From NCBI GenBank assembly GCA_947460575.1, contig CANHIJ010000012.1, forward strand, positions 1 through 52,076: a stretch of 52,076 nt of DNA, written 5' to 3'. The stretch comes from Verrucomicrobiales bacterium (lineage in GTDB: Bacteria > Verrucomicrobiota > Verrucomicrobiia > Verrucomicrobiales > V1-33). Under the pieces are notes generated by a model. It saw only the letters and a list, made by a program, of their open reading frames with translations. It ran no database searches and was not told the origin of the DNA. Numbering within the stretch: position 1 is the first letter of the stretch; every line of letters begins with the position of its first letter. Positions 1 through 8,693 of the stretch are shown in pieces. The translations under genes and the position numbers were made by a program.

Positions 1-2
1 CG

Positions 3-698
3 GCTCCGGCCCCGGCCGCTCCCACGGCTCCCGTTTCCGCCCCGGTGGAAGTGACCACCACTCCGGTGGCCGCCCCCGAAGCGTTGTTGCCCCCTCCGAC
101 GGCGGCCCCTGGCGCTCCCGGCGCTCCAGCGGCTCCCCCGGTGGCCCCCGCTGGCGACCCCAACAAGCCCGCTCCCCTCAAGGAGAGCACCAAGGACGGA
201 CTGGTCTTCCTGGTCGCGGACACCGATATGTTGGCCGACGTCTTGACCCCGCAAATCCTGCAAAACAGCAACCTGCCGTTTGCGCTCAATCTGGTGGACC
301 AAGCCGCGGGCGATAAGGACCTCATGAGCATCCGCTCCCGCGGCTCTTCCCGGCGGCCCTTCGACACCCTCAACAACATCCGCTCCGAGGCCAATGAGCG
401 CATCAAGAACGACATCGAGTCCATGAACAAGGAAGTGGAAAAACTCAATGCCGACATCTCCGCCCAAAAGACCGGCAAGGACCGCAATGCCGCCCTCTTC
501 GCCGGGCTCAAGACCATGGAGACCAAGCAGCGCGAGATCAGCAAGAAGATCTACGAAAAGCAGAAAGAGGCCAACAAAGAAGTCAAAGCCAAGGAGAACA
601 CCATCCAGTGGCTCAACATCTTGGTCATGCCCTGCCTCATCGCCGGTCTCGGCCTGGCCGTCTACATCCTCCGCAAAGTTAAAACCTCCGCCCGCTAA
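3..698 (+). CDS. GldG-like ABC-transport auxiliary protein, C-terminal part
   Basis: The reading frame is open from the window edge, so the true start lies upstream. What remains is a Pro/Ala-rich linker of about 60 residues, then a segment typical of the end of GldG-family proteins: a VADTDMLAD stretch, an SIRSRGSSRRPF motif, a charged coiled coil (about residues 115-195) and one C-terminal membrane helix followed by a short basic tail. GldG-type proteins are the periplasmic, membrane-anchored partner of an ABC permease and ATPase. The stop is 3 bases before the DUF4340 gene, the usual companion, so the ATPase and permease are expected just outside the window. The family call is from motif memory; the substrate is unknown. 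Confidence 0.8.
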   Translation, partial: APAPAAPTAPVSAPVEVTTTPVAAPEALLPPPTAAPGAPGAPAAPPVAPAGDPNKPAPLKESTKDGLVFLVADTDMLADVLTPQILQNSNLPFALNLVDQAAGDKDLMSIRSRGSSRRPFDTLNNIRSEANERIKNDIESMNKEVEKLNADISAQKTGKDRNAALFAGLKTMETKQREISKKIYEKQKEANKEVKAKENTIQWLNILVMPCLIAGLGLAVYILRKVKTSAR

Positions 699-701
699 CC
701 G

Positions 702-2201
702 ATGAAGAAAAAACAACTCATTCTCCTGCTCGCCGCACTCGCCGTCACTGGCGGGGCCGCCCTCTGGAAATCCTCGCAGCGCCGCGGAGCCATCGGCGTC
801 GTTCCCAACGAAGTCGGCAAGGACCTCCTCAAAAACTTCAACCCCGCTGAGGTCGCCTCCTTCACCCTGAAGGACTCCAAGGGCGAGGTCGTGGTGGAAC
901 AAAAGGACGGCAAGTGGATCGTCCCCGGCCGCGATGGCTTCCCCGCCAGCATCGAAGCCGTCAACGAACTGCGCGACCAAGCCTTCGCCCTCAAAATCGG
1001 CGAAATCCAGCGCGTCGGCGATTCCCGCTTCGGCCAACTCAAGCTGAAAAAGCCCGGCGAAGGGGCCCCCGAAACCGAAACCGGCACCGTGGTGTCCTTC
1101 CGCGACAGCGCAGGCAAGGAAATCAAGGCCTTCACCGTGGGCAAAACCCTCTCGTCCGACGACACTCCCCCCGGCGGCTTCAGCATGTCCCCCACCGGGC
1201 CGAAACCCCAGTACGTCAAAGTCGCCGGCGAAGAAGGCTACGTCTACAAGGCCCGCCAAGGCTTTAGCCGCCTCGAAACCGACCTCAAAGGCTGGCTCGA
1301 CAAGAACAGCTTCTTCAAGGTCGAAAAAATCAAGTCGGTCGCGGTCACCGGCAGCAGCCCCGAGGAATCCTGGAAAATCGCCCGCGCCACCGATGGCGGC
1401 GACCTCCAACTCGACGCCCCCGCCCCCGGCGAGGAGTTCGATGCCGCTAAGGCCTCCCCCGTCGGCACCGCCTTCTCCTACGTGCAGTTCGCCGACGTCC
1501 TCCCCGCTACCGAGGTCGCCAAGGCCGCCCTCGACAAGCCCCTGCGCACCGCGGTTATCGAGACCTTTGACGGCCTCACCTACACCATCAAGGTCGGCGC
1601 CGCCGAGGGCGACAACCACTTCCTCAGCTACACCGTAGACGGAAAGTTTGCCGAAACCCGCACCCCGCCGGAACCCAAGGAAAAGGACAAGCCCGCCGAA
1701 ACCGAGGAGGAAAAAAAGAAAGCTGACGAGGCCTTCGCCAAAACCCTCGCCGACCACCGCAAGAAGCTAGCCGACGAACAGGCCCAGCAGACCCGCATTT
1801 ACAGCCTCGCCAAGAGCTCCCTCGAGCCCATCCTCAAAAAGCGCCCCGACTTCATGAAGGATAAGCCCGCCCCCGGTGCCCCCGGCGCTCCCGGTGCCGC
1901 CCCCTCCGGCATCGAGGCCAAGCCCCCCCTCCCGCCCACTCGCCCCAGCCGCCCTAGCCGCCCGATCGAGGCCGTGACCCCCCCCATCAGCGTGACCCTC
2001 CCCCCCGCGGAGGCCCCCGCCGCCAAGGAACCCGCCCCGGAACCCAAACCCGAGGCCCCCAAGGCCCCCGCTCCCGCTCCGGAACCAGCGCCAGCCGCTC
2101 CGGAACCAGCTCCAGCTGCAGCTGCAGCGCCAGCCCCAGCCCCAGCCCCAGCGCCAGCGCCTCAGCCTGAGGCCCCCGCGCCGGCTGCGGAAGTCAAGTA
2201 G
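702..2201 (+). CDS. DUF4340 domain-containing membrane-anchored protein
   Basis: The protein has 499 residues. An N-terminal signal-anchor (KKKQLILLLAALAVTGG) is followed by repeated beta-rich DUF4340 modules, with the typical ITLKDSKGEV-like strand and a KDGKWIV turn near residues 55-75. From about residue 390 it is a low-complexity Pro/Ala/Glu tail, probably an extended periplasmic linker. The start is taken as the ATG just after the upstream stop; no Shine-Dalgarno sequence is visible. DUF4340 proteins follow GldG-type genes in ABC operons of Bacteroidota and PVC bacteria and probably act with them in the periplasm. The biochemical function is not known. A strong hairpin follows, so this is probably the last gene of the operon. 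Confidence 0.85.
   Translation: MKKKQLILLLAALAVTGGAALWKSSQRRGAIGVVPNEVGKDLLKNFNPAEVASFTLKDSKGEVVVEQKDGKWIVPGRDGFPASIEAVNELRDQAFALKIGEIQRVGDSRFGQLKLKKPGEGAPETETGTVVSFRDSAGKEIKAFTVGKTLSSDDTPPGGFSMSPTGPKPQYVKVAGEEGYVYKARQGFSRLETDLKGWLDKNSFFKVEKIKSVAVTGSSPEESWKIARATDGGDLQLDAPAPGEEFDAAKASPVGTAFSYVQFADVLPATEVAKAALDKPLRTAVIETFDGLTYTIKVGAAEGDNHFLSYTVDGKFAETRTPPEPKEKDKPAETEEEKKKADEAFAKTLADHRKKLADEQAQQTRIYSLAKSSLEPILKKRPDFMKDKPAPGAPGAPGAAPSGIEAKPPLPPTRPSRPSRPIEAVTPPISVTLPPAEAPAAKEPAPEPKPEAPKAPAPAPEPAPAAPEPAPAAAAAPAPAPAPAPAPQPEAPAPAAEVK
2068..2182 (+). repeat. Low-complexity Pro-Ala coding repeat
   Basis: Short units such as gctccggaaccagc and ccagcc are repeated many times and encode the Pro/Ala tail of the DUF4340 protein. 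The Pro/Ala linker of the gene just upstream is similar in composition. Tracts like this are prone to length change. Confidence 0.8.
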
Positions 2202-2221
2202 TTCGGTTTCCCTCAAACCCT

Positions 2222-2266
2222 GCGGGCAGGAAAGGCTGAGTCAGCCTGACCTGCCCGTTGTGTTTT
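2222..2266 (+). terminator. Intrinsic terminator after the GldG/DUF4340 operon
   Basis: A two-part stem is visible: GGGCAGG (2224-2230) pairs with CCTGCCC (2250-2256), and inside it AGGCTGA (2233-2239) pairs with TCAGCCT (2241-2247). A T-rich stretch (gttgtgtttt) follows. Confidence 0.65.
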
Positions 2267-2336
2267 GGCCGGGAGATTGTACAATCCTCGGCCCAGCGCG
2301 CTGCCGCACTGGCGCGCCTTCCACTTTTGCCCAAGC

Positions 2337-3053
2337 ATGATCCTGCCCTCCGACTCCGACCTGCCTCCCGAAGGGGATGACGCCCCCCCCCCTTCCGGAG
2401 TCCCCGATCCCGACGCCACTTGGTGGTCGGAATCGGACGAGGCCGAGGAGGACGAGGACCTGGAAGGCGACGACGAGGCTGAGGGCCTCCAGACGGTCGC
2501 CGGCCCCGGCTGGCGCGAGGATCTCAAAGCGGACCTCCTCGAAAGCCTTAGCGACATCGCCGCCATCGAGGACCCTGAGGACGCCTTTGCTCCAGCCGAG
2601 CCCCCCGACTTGTTTACTTTTTATGGAGAGTTGGCGGCCCTGCGCCATGAATTGCGCGCCCAAGGCCAGCGCGCCAACGACGGGCTCGCCCAGCTGGGCA
2701 AATCCCTCGCCCCCCTCCTGCGCCCGCCTTCCGCGGAGAAGGGCAGCAAGGCTGCTCCCCCGAGCTCCTCCTGGCCCCTCGAGCACTGCTTAGCCCTGCT
2801 CAGCGTCTGGGATTTGCTCCTCCAAACCGCGGCCGCCGCGGCCTGCGAGGCTTCCTTGGCCCCCCTCTTGCGCGCCGCTGGACTCGCCCGGGTGCCCGCG
2901 GTTGGCCGTCCCTTCGACGCTGCCACCATGACTATCGCCGCCAGCGAAGCCCAGCCCGGCCAGCCGCCCGGCCAGGTTTTGCGCGAAACCGCGGTCGGCT
3001 TCCTCCGCCACGGAGTCCTCCTGCGCCCCGCCAGCGTGGTCGTCACCGCTTGA
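2337..3053 (+). CDS. GrpE-like nucleotide exchange factor, divergent
   Basis: The 238-residue product starts at the ATG in AAGCATGATC; an in-frame extension upstream has no support. The first 50 residues are very acidic (runs of Asp/Glu). Around residues 90-125 is a short helical segment (FYGELAALRHELRAQ). The C-terminal third matches the GrpE beta-domain pattern: RVPAVGRPFDAAT, a Pro-Gly turn (QPPGQVLRE), then a GFLRHGVLLRPASVVV ending. GrpE releases ADP from the Hsp70 chaperone DnaK. This copy has a short coiled-coil region and an unusual acidic head, so it may be a paralogue serving a specialised Hsp70 rather than the housekeeping GrpE. It lies 13 bases upstream of a zinc-ribbon gene, probably co-transcribed. 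Confidence 0.6.
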   Translation: MILPSDSDLPPEGDDAPPPSGVPDPDATWWSESDEAEEDEDLEGDDEAEGLQTVAGPGWREDLKADLLESLSDIAAIEDPEDAFAPAEPPDLFTFYGELAALRHELRAQGQRANDGLAQLGKSLAPLLRPPSAEKGSKAAPPSSSWPLEHCLALLSVWDLLLQTAAAAACEASLAPLLRAAGLARVPAVGRPFDAATMTIAASEAQPGQPPGQVLRETAVGFLRHGVLLRPASVVVTA

Positions 3054-3066
3054 CCCACTCTGCCGC

Positions 3067-3378
3067 ATGAACGTGCTCTGCCCCGTCTGCCAAAAATCTG
3101 TCCGCACCGGCCACGCCCGGCGCTGTCGCCACTGCGGCTGCGAAGTCGCCATCCTGCGCAAAATCCACGAATCCGCTCAGGAATCCATCCTCCTGGCCTT
3201 GAAGTCGCTCCGCATCGGCCACGACGCGATTGCCCACGATTTCGCCCACGAGTCCTGGGGCCTCCGGCGCAGCCGCCAGGCCGCCGCCATCGGCCTGCTC
3301 GCCGCCGTGGCCCTCGCCGACCCCGTGGAAATCCCCCGCTGGATGCGCCGCCGCCGCTCCATGCTCCAAGCCGAGTGA
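3067..3378 (+). CDS. Small zinc-ribbon protein
   Basis: The 103-residue protein begins with two Cys pairs, C5-x2-C8 and C20-x2-C23, the pattern of a zinc ribbon. The rest is a helical segment with many Arg and Ala residues and no clear signal peptide. It lies 13 bases after the GrpE-like gene and is probably translated from the same message, which hints at a chaperone-related role. I do not recognise the family beyond the zinc-binding head. Confidence 0.6.
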   Translation: MNVLCPVCQKSVRTGHARRCRHCGCEVAILRKIHESAQESILLALKSLRIGHDAIAHDFAHESWGLRRSRQAAAIGLLAAVALADPVEIPRWMRRRRSMLQAE

Positions 3379-3525
3379 GGGGACCGCCTCATCTCGCGCG
3401 CCCAGTTCACCAGGCAGAGGGTGCCGCCCATCCCTGAGTCCACCGCATGGCCGCGGGCCTGCCTCAATCAAGGATTACCTTAGAAACGGGTCTTGAAAAG
3501 TGGCTCAGGGGCCCTATGGCCAGAA

Positions 3526-4092
3526 AACTAAAATCGTGAGTTGACTAGCGTATTCGGGGGGTGCGGAGCGCTGGTGCGGGAGGCTTTCTCCTCGCACGTG
3601 GGCTTTTTGGGGGCTGCCGCGCTGGCACCCCTGCCGGGGTGCGGGTGGTGCCGCGCCGGGGATCCGGTGGTGTCGCTCCGCTCACCACCGGCTACACGCT
3701 AGGATGCCTCCGGCATCGCCGTGCGGCTTGTCCACCGGCCACGATGTTGGGGGCTTTTGACAACGGAAGGGTCGCACTCAAAGGGTGTGTCTCCTGAGGC
3801 CGAAAAAAACGGTTCATGGTCCGCACATATAAAGAAAAAGGCCCCAGGGTCGCATTTCCACTCCCGGTTTTAGGATAAAGGAGACACCCTGATGCCGGAG
3901 GCATCTCAGCCGGTAGCCGGTGGTTTGAGCGGAGCGACACCACCGGATTCCCCGTTTTCGCGTCATCCGCACCCCGGCAGGGGTGCCAGCGCTCCGTCCC
4001 TACAACCTGCGCAACGTGTGAGGAGAAAGCCTATCGCGCCGGTACCTCGTGCTGGCGAATGAAGATAGTCAACTCCCGTTTTTAGGATAAAT
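3526..4092. repeat. Large inverted-arm repeat element, non-coding
   Basis: Two arms of about 190 bases (3528-3717 and 3891-4085) are imperfect reverse complements around a ~170 base centre. The outer ends are CTAAAATCGTGAGTTGACTA at 3528 and its partner TAGTCAACTCCCGTTTTTAG at 4066 (18 of 20 match). Moving inwards, both arms carry a GGCTTTCTCCTC box, a CACCCCTGCCGGGGTGC palindrome, a CCGGTGGTGTCGCTCCGCTC box and finally GATGCCTCCGGCATC (3703) or GATGCCGGAGGCATC (3891). An inner copy of the end motif (ACTCCCGGTTTTAGGATAAA) lies at 3860-3879. No protein is encoded. The make-up resembles dispersed REP-like palindromes or a MITE. The 150 bases before it (3379-3525) hold nothing recognisable. Confidence 0.75.
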
Positions 4093-4123
4093 TCAGAACG
4101 CACTGGTTTGTTGTCAACCATCA

Positions 4124-4179
4124 CCCAGGGCAACGCCCAGGGTACCGCAGTCGAATAGCGAGCCGAGCCCTGAAGGGGC
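4124..4179. repeat. Dispersed palindromic repeat pair
   Basis: CCCAGGGCAACGCCCAGGGT (4124-4143) and GCCCTGAAGGGGC (4167-4179) are two short palindromes. The same two motifs recur near 49.3 kb in the other order. From here to the sulfatase stop at 4508 there is no convincing gene; frames on both strands lack recognisable domains. Confidence 0.65.
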
Positions 4180-4507
4180 GACCCAAACGGTGGGCCAGGT
4201 GGCGCATTTTTCCGATCATTTGGGCGTGGTATGGTGCCGCGGTGGGGCGGAAAAGGGTTGTTTCCGAGGGGGTTCCGTTGCTTGCCTTGTTGAGGGGATG
4301 GGTTTTAACGGGGTCCCACATGCCTTGGCAAAGGGGCGCTGGAGGCATTTCTCCTTGATGGCGATTCGCCGGACCTGCGACGCGTCCGAGGCCTGCATAG
4401 GTAGCGCCCCCGCAAGCGCCGCGGCGTTCCAAGGCGCAAACAAGCCGAGGTCTTTGGTTTCCAATGCACTCTTGCGGCCCAACTTAGCCAAAAGTTATTC
4501 CGGAGGC

Positions 4508-6031
4508 TTACTCGGGGGGGAGTTGGGGGCGCAGGGGGGTGCGGCCGTCTGGACCCACCGGGTAGAGGGCGCCCTGCTGTTCCAGCTTGGCGATCAAGCC
4601 CTGCATGAGGCGGCGCAGTTCCGCGGGCTGAGAAGCGGCTAGGTCGCGCTGCTCGAAGGGGTCCTCGGCGAGGTGAAAAAGTTGGTAGGGAGAGTTTTGG
4701 GAAACTGCGGTCGGCAGATAGTGGTAGACGACCTTCCAAGCGCCCTCGCGGTAGGAGGTAAAATAGTTGCTGCGGTGCGGGGCGTGCGGGTAGTGCATCA
4801 GGAAGGTCTCGCCGCGGCTGGGATCCGGTTGCCCGGTGAGCAGGCGGTCGAGCCGGGCGCCGTCTTCCAGGTGGCCGGGAGGCGGGCTGGCCCCCACGAG
4901 GTGCAGGATGGTGGGGAAGAGATCGTAGACTGCCGCCTGCTGGGACTGGATGGCCCCCGCGGCGATGGGGAGGCGCTGTTGCCAGGGAAGCGAGGCATCG
5001 GGTCGCGCCCAGGCCGCGATGAAGGGAACCCGCATGCCGCCCTCGTAGTGCGAGCCCTTGCGCCCCCGCAGGGGGGCGGCGCAGGCCACCGCGTGTTCGT
5101 GCCCTAGGGGGGCGTCCGACCCGTTGTCGCCTAGGAAGAAGACGAGGGTCTGCTGGGCAATTCCTAGGGCGTCGAGCTGGTCGAGGATGTCGCCGAGGGA
5201 TTGGTCCATGCCTTCGACCAGGGTGGCAAAGGCTTGCGCGGCCGCGGGTTTGCCGGAGTCGCGGTAGGCGGCGGCGAAGCGGGGGTCGGACTGGAAGGGG
5301 GCGTGCACCGCGTAGTGGGCGAAGTGCAGAAAAAACGGCTTTCCGGCCTGCACCGCGGCGGCGACGTGGGATTTGGCCTCGCGCGTTAGGGCTTCGGTGA
5401 GGAAAACCGCGCTCCCGTGGTATTTTTCCAAGCCGGGCACGGCGTGGGTGGCGGCGCGGGAGCCGGCATAATTTTCCGCACCGTAATAGCTTCCCGGCTG
5501 CCCCATGGAGCCGCCGCCGGTGTTGACGTCGAAGCCGAGCTGCAAGGGGTCGGCCCCCGGGCTGCCGCGCGGCCCCAGGTGGCCTTTGCCCACGTGGATG
5601 GTGCGGTAGCCGGCCTGCTGCAAGATCCTGGGCAAGGCCACCGCGCCCGGGGCCAAGCCCTGCCAATTCCAGTCGGGCGGGCCCTGCGGACCGCGGTTGT
5701 TTTGCGCCGGGTCGATCCAATTCGTAGTGCGGTGCCGGGCCGCATTCTGCCCCGTAAGGAGAGAGAGGCGGGTCGGCGAGCAGACACTCATGGCGCAGAA
5801 TTGGTTGAAGCGGATGCCGCGCTCCGCCAGGCGAACCATGTGCGGAGTCCGGTAAAAATCATTGAGCGGATAGCGCTGCGGGCGCCCTGCGGCATCGGTG
5901 AGGAAGGGCAGCGAGGTGTCCATCACCCCCATGTCGTCCACCAGAAAGACCACGATGTTGGGCTGGACCTCCGCCGCGGGGGCCAGGGCGGCCAACAGCG
6001 CTAGGATGATGCAGTGGGCGAGGGATTTCAT
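4508..6031 (-). CDS. Secreted sulfatase (type I, formylglycine-dependent)
   Basis: The 507-residue protein starts at the ATG before KSLAHCIILALLAALAPAA, a clear signal peptide; an upstream in-frame extension has no signal character. The sulfatase fold is shown by PNIVVFLVDDMG (metal-binding Asp32/Asp33), the modification motif C84-S-P-T-R, HVGKGHLG, and FFLGDNGSD. Cys84 should be converted to formylglycine by a sulfatase-maturating enzyme, which is not in this window. The protein would hydrolyse sulfate esters, probably on polysaccharides, in the periplasm or outside the cell. A long insertion near PFLTDAAGRP precedes the Cys motif. The gene is divergent from the coiled-coil gene at 6260; the 228 bases between must hold both promoters. 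Confidence 0.92.
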   Translation of the reverse strand: MKSLAHCIILALLAALAPAAEVQPNIVVFLVDDMGVMDTSLPFLTDAAGRPQRYPLNDFYRTPHMVRLAERGIRFNQFCAMSVCSPTRLSLLTGQNAARHRTTNWIDPAQNNRGPQGPPDWNWQGLAPGAVALPRILQQAGYRTIHVGKGHLGPRGSPGADPLQLGFDVNTGGGSMGQPGSYYGAENYAGSRAATHAVPGLEKYHGSAVFLTEALTREAKSHVAAAVQAGKPFFLHFAHYAVHAPFQSDPRFAAAYRDSGKPAAAQAFATLVEGMDQSLGDILDQLDALGIAQQTLVFFLGDNGSDAPLGHEHAVACAAPLRGRKGSHYEGGMRVPFIAAWARPDASLPWQQRLPIAAGAIQSQQAAVYDLFPTILHLVGASPPPGHLEDGARLDRLLTGQPDPSRGETFLMHYPHAPHRSNYFTSYREGAWKVVYHYLPTAVSQNSPYQLFHLAEDPFEQRDLAASQPAELRRLMQGLIAKLEQQGALYPVGPDGRTPLRPQLPPE

Positions 6032-6259
6032 GCAGGCGAGGCGGGGCAGGGAGGGAGAGGTGGGCAGCTTAGAAGCCGGGGCGGCCGCTGGCGAGCGCTT
6101 TGCCGCGGAAAGCCTCCCGGTCGGGCTGGGATCAGGAAAACCCCGAGGCTGGGCTGGGGCGCGCGCCGCGCGAGTTCTCTTTGCCCTCGGGCGCAATCCG
6201 CCCAAGGGTGAGCCGACCTCGGGGCCCTGCACTTCCCTAGGCTGCCGCTGCTAATCCCC

Positions 6260-7195
6260 ATGAAAAACCGCCTCCTCTTTCTCGCAATAGGCCTCTGTCT
6301 CGGCGTTGGCGCCACCTGGGCCTGGCAGCAGTCTGGCCCGGCCGCGGCCCTAGCGGCGCAGTTGCAAGCGGAGGGAGCGCGCATCGCCGCGCTGGAAGCC
6401 GACCTCCAAGGCGCCCGCGCCGCCGCCGCGCTATCCCGCGCGGCCCTGGATTCGGCGGGGGTCGACCCCAAGCCGGTGGCCGCGAACGTGGTCGACCTGG
6501 AGCGGCTTTTGAATGACGCCCGCCCGCTTCTCAAGTCCCTGTCCCTGATGTTTGGGGAGCAGCGCCGCACCATGAACGAAAAGTGGATCCGCAGCATGGT
6601 CGACAAGATGGCCGATGACATGGGCCTCACTGAGGAACAAGCCGCGGAGATGGCCGCCCACTTCATCAAGTTAGACGGGGAGAACTTCGCCAAGATGCAA
6701 GCCATGCTCGACCGCAAGCTATCCATTTTTGACGTCTTCACGGTGATGAACGATCTCAATCCGCAAAAGTCGATGGACGCCTACGTCATGAAAGCCCTGA
6801 CCGACGACCAGCGCACCGCCTACGAAGGCCGCAAGCTGGAAACCAAGGCCCAACAGCTGGAGCGCACCGCCAACCGCCAGCTGGAAAAGATGACCCGGGA
6901 CTTGCAGCTCGACGAGACCCAGCAGGACCGCGTCTTTGAAATTCTCGTCAAAACGAACCCCGCCTACGACCCCTCTCTAGCAGTAGCTGGCCTATCCACG
7001 GAGGGCGCTGCGGTGCCCACTCCTGACAAGCCCAACCAAGCCATCGCCGAAATCCTCCGCCCCGAGCAGCAGGAGGGCTGGACCGCGATGCAGGAACGTC
7101 AATCCCGCGAAACCAAGCGCTGGACGGATGCCTTGGGCGGCTTTGATGCCTCCACCTTTTTCCGCGGCATGATGGGCGGCGGGCGCGGGCGCTGA
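6260..7195 (+). CDS. Membrane-anchored coiled-coil protein with LTxxQ-like motifs
   Basis: The 311-residue protein has an N-terminal signal-anchor (LLFLAIGLCLGVGATWAW), an Ala/Glu-rich coiled coil (about 28-60) and a helical body. Several segments have the pattern L-x-x-x-Q: LTEEQAAEM, LTDDQRTAY, LDETQQDR and LRPEQQEGW, like the LTxxQ motifs of Spy/CpxP-type periplasmic helical proteins. The C-terminus is rich in Gly and Arg (MMGGGRGR). It sits between two sulfatase genes, 33 bases before the second, and may be co-transcribed with it. I cannot assign a function; a chaperone or stress-sensor role is only suggested by the motif. Confidence 0.6.
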   Translation: MKNRLLFLAIGLCLGVGATWAWQQSGPAAALAAQLQAEGARIAALEADLQGARAAAALSRAALDSAGVDPKPVAANVVDLERLLNDARPLLKSLSLMFGEQRRTMNEKWIRSMVDKMADDMGLTEEQAAEMAAHFIKLDGENFAKMQAMLDRKLSIFDVFTVMNDLNPQKSMDAYVMKALTDDQRTAYEGRKLETKAQQLERTANRQLEKMTRDLQLDETQQDRVFEILVKTNPAYDPSLAVAGLSTEGAAVPTPDKPNQAIAEILRPEQQEGWTAMQERQSRETKRWTDALGGFDASTFFRGMMGGGRGR

Positions 7196-7228
7196 GTCGT
7201 CGCCTCCCGCCCTGGCTTCCCCGCTGTC

Positions 7229-8590
7229 ATGAAATGGACCCTCGGTCGCCTGGCCGCCCTCCTCGCCCCCGTGCTGCTGAGCGCCGCCGCGCCGCGCCCC
7301 AATATCCTGGTCATCCTCGCTGACGACCTGGGCCGCGGCGACTACGGGGCCGCGGGCGGCCCGGGCCTGGAGACGCCCCACCTCGACCGCCTGGCCCGCG
7401 AGGGCCTCACTTTTCAAAACTGGTTTGCCAACAGCCCAGTCTGCTCGCCGACCCGCGCCGCCCTTCTGACGGGGTGCTATCCGGACCGGGTGGGCGTGCC
7501 TGGAGTGATCCGCGAGGAGACGCCAGCGGACTCCTGGGGCTATCTGCAACCCGGCGTTCCCACTTTGCCGCAGGCCCTTGCCGCGGGCGGCTACCACTCC
7601 GCCCTCATTGGAAAATGGCACCTCGGCACCCGCTCGCCCAATACCCCCAACGCGCGCGGGTTCGACTTTTTCCACGGCTTTCTGGGGGACATGATGGACG
7701 ACTACTGGAGCCACCTGCGAAATGGGCTCAACTTGATGCGGCAAGACCAGGAAGTCATCGCTCCAGAGGGCCATGCCACCGACCTCTTCACCGCCTGGGC
7801 CTGTCAATACTTGGAGGACCGGGCGCGGGCGGGCGGGCCGTTTTTCCTCTACTTGGCCTACAATGCCCCGCACAGCCCAGTGCAGCCGCCGCCCGCCTGG
7901 CTGGCGCAGGTCCAGCAGCGCCATCCCGAACTCTCCCCCGCCCGCGCCCAACTCGTCGCCCTCATCGAACACCTCGACCACGGGGTCGGCCAGGTGCTGG
8001 AGACCTTGGAGCGCTGCCGCCTAGCGGAAAATACCTTGGTCGTTTTCACCTCCGACAACGGCGGGCAGCGCAACCTCGCGGCCCACAACGGGCCGTGGCG
8101 CGGCGGCAAGGGCGAGCTCTACGAGGGCGGCCTGCGCGTCCCCGCCCTGGCCCGCTGGCCGGGGAAAATCGCCCCCCACACCTCGACGGACCGGCTCACC
8201 CTAACGCTAGATCTTTTTCCCACGGCCTGCGCCGCCGCCGCGGTGCCGGTGCCCGCGGGCATCGACGGCCAGAGTTTCCTGCCCGCGCTGCTGGGTCAGG
8301 AGGAAATTGGCGCGCCGCGCGACCTCTATTTTGTGCGCCGCGAAGGCGGGGCTGATTTTGGCGGCAAAACCATCGAGGCCCTCCGGCGCGGCGACTGGAA
8401 GTTGCTCCAAAATACCGCCTTCGGGCCCATAGAACTCTACAACCTGAAGCGCGACCCCGGGGAAACCACCAATCTCGCTGCGGAAGAACCCGAGATCCGG
8501 CGCCAACTCCAGCAGGCCCTCTCCGAACACCTCCAGCGCGGGGGCCAAGTGCCCTGGCAACCTCCCGCCGCGGCGCGCCCCGGCCGCTGA
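7229..8590 (+). CDS. Secreted arylsulfatase-family sulfatase
   Basis: The 453-residue protein has a signal peptide ending near SAAAPRP, then PNILVILADDLG (Asp32/Asp33), the formylglycine motif C72-S-P-T-R with a following AALLTG, ALIGKWHLG, and VVFTSDNGG for metal binding. The C-terminal subdomain (GDWKLLQNT, ELYNLKRDPGE) is typical of sulfatases. Its length is normal for the family. It is distinct from the sulfatase at 4508, with a shorter N-terminal region, so the two probably act on different sulfated sugars. No Shine-Dalgarno sequence is present before the ATG. Confidence 0.93.
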   Translation: MKWTLGRLAALLAPVLLSAAAPRPNILVILADDLGRGDYGAAGGPGLETPHLDRLAREGLTFQNWFANSPVCSPTRAALLTGCYPDRVGVPGVIREETPADSWGYLQPGVPTLPQALAAGGYHSALIGKWHLGTRSPNTPNARGFDFFHGFLGDMMDDYWSHLRNGLNLMRQDQEVIAPEGHATDLFTAWACQYLEDRARAGGPFFLYLAYNAPHSPVQPPPAWLAQVQQRHPELSPARAQLVALIEHLDHGVGQVLETLERCRLAENTLVVFTSDNGGQRNLAAHNGPWRGGKGELYEGGLRVPALARWPGKIAPHTSTDRLTLTLDLFPTACAAAAVPVPAGIDGQSFLPALLGQEEIGAPRDLYFVRREGGADFGGKTIEALRRGDWKLLQNTAFGPIELYNLKRDPGETTNLAAEEPEIRRQLQQALSEHLQRGGQVPWQPPAAARPGR

Positions 8591-8638
8591 GTCCCCCGGC
8601 GCCTGGCGCGCCGGGAGTTAGCGGCGCAGGGGAGGGAT

Positions 8639-8675
8639 AAAAAAAGGGGAGCCCAGCCGCGCGGCCGGGCTCCCC
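8639..8675 (-). terminator. Intrinsic terminator for the haem/propeller gene
   Basis: GGGGAGCCC (8646-8654) pairs with GGGCTCCCC (8667-8675) over a GC-rich inner stem. On the minus strand it is followed by seven T residues (A-run 8639-8645). It lies just past the stop at 8694 and may also slow plus-strand transcripts leaving the sulfatase gene. Confidence 0.85.
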
Positions 8676-8693
8676 TGAGGGGCGTTTTGGGGG

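Noticed and set aside
3526..4092. CRISPR array
   Set aside because: The repeats are inverted and nested, with no regular direct repeats and unique spacers, and no cas genes are present.
4190..4642. 150-codon frame in the repeat-rich spacer
   Set aside because: It runs into the antisense of the sulfatase end and has no domain or start context.
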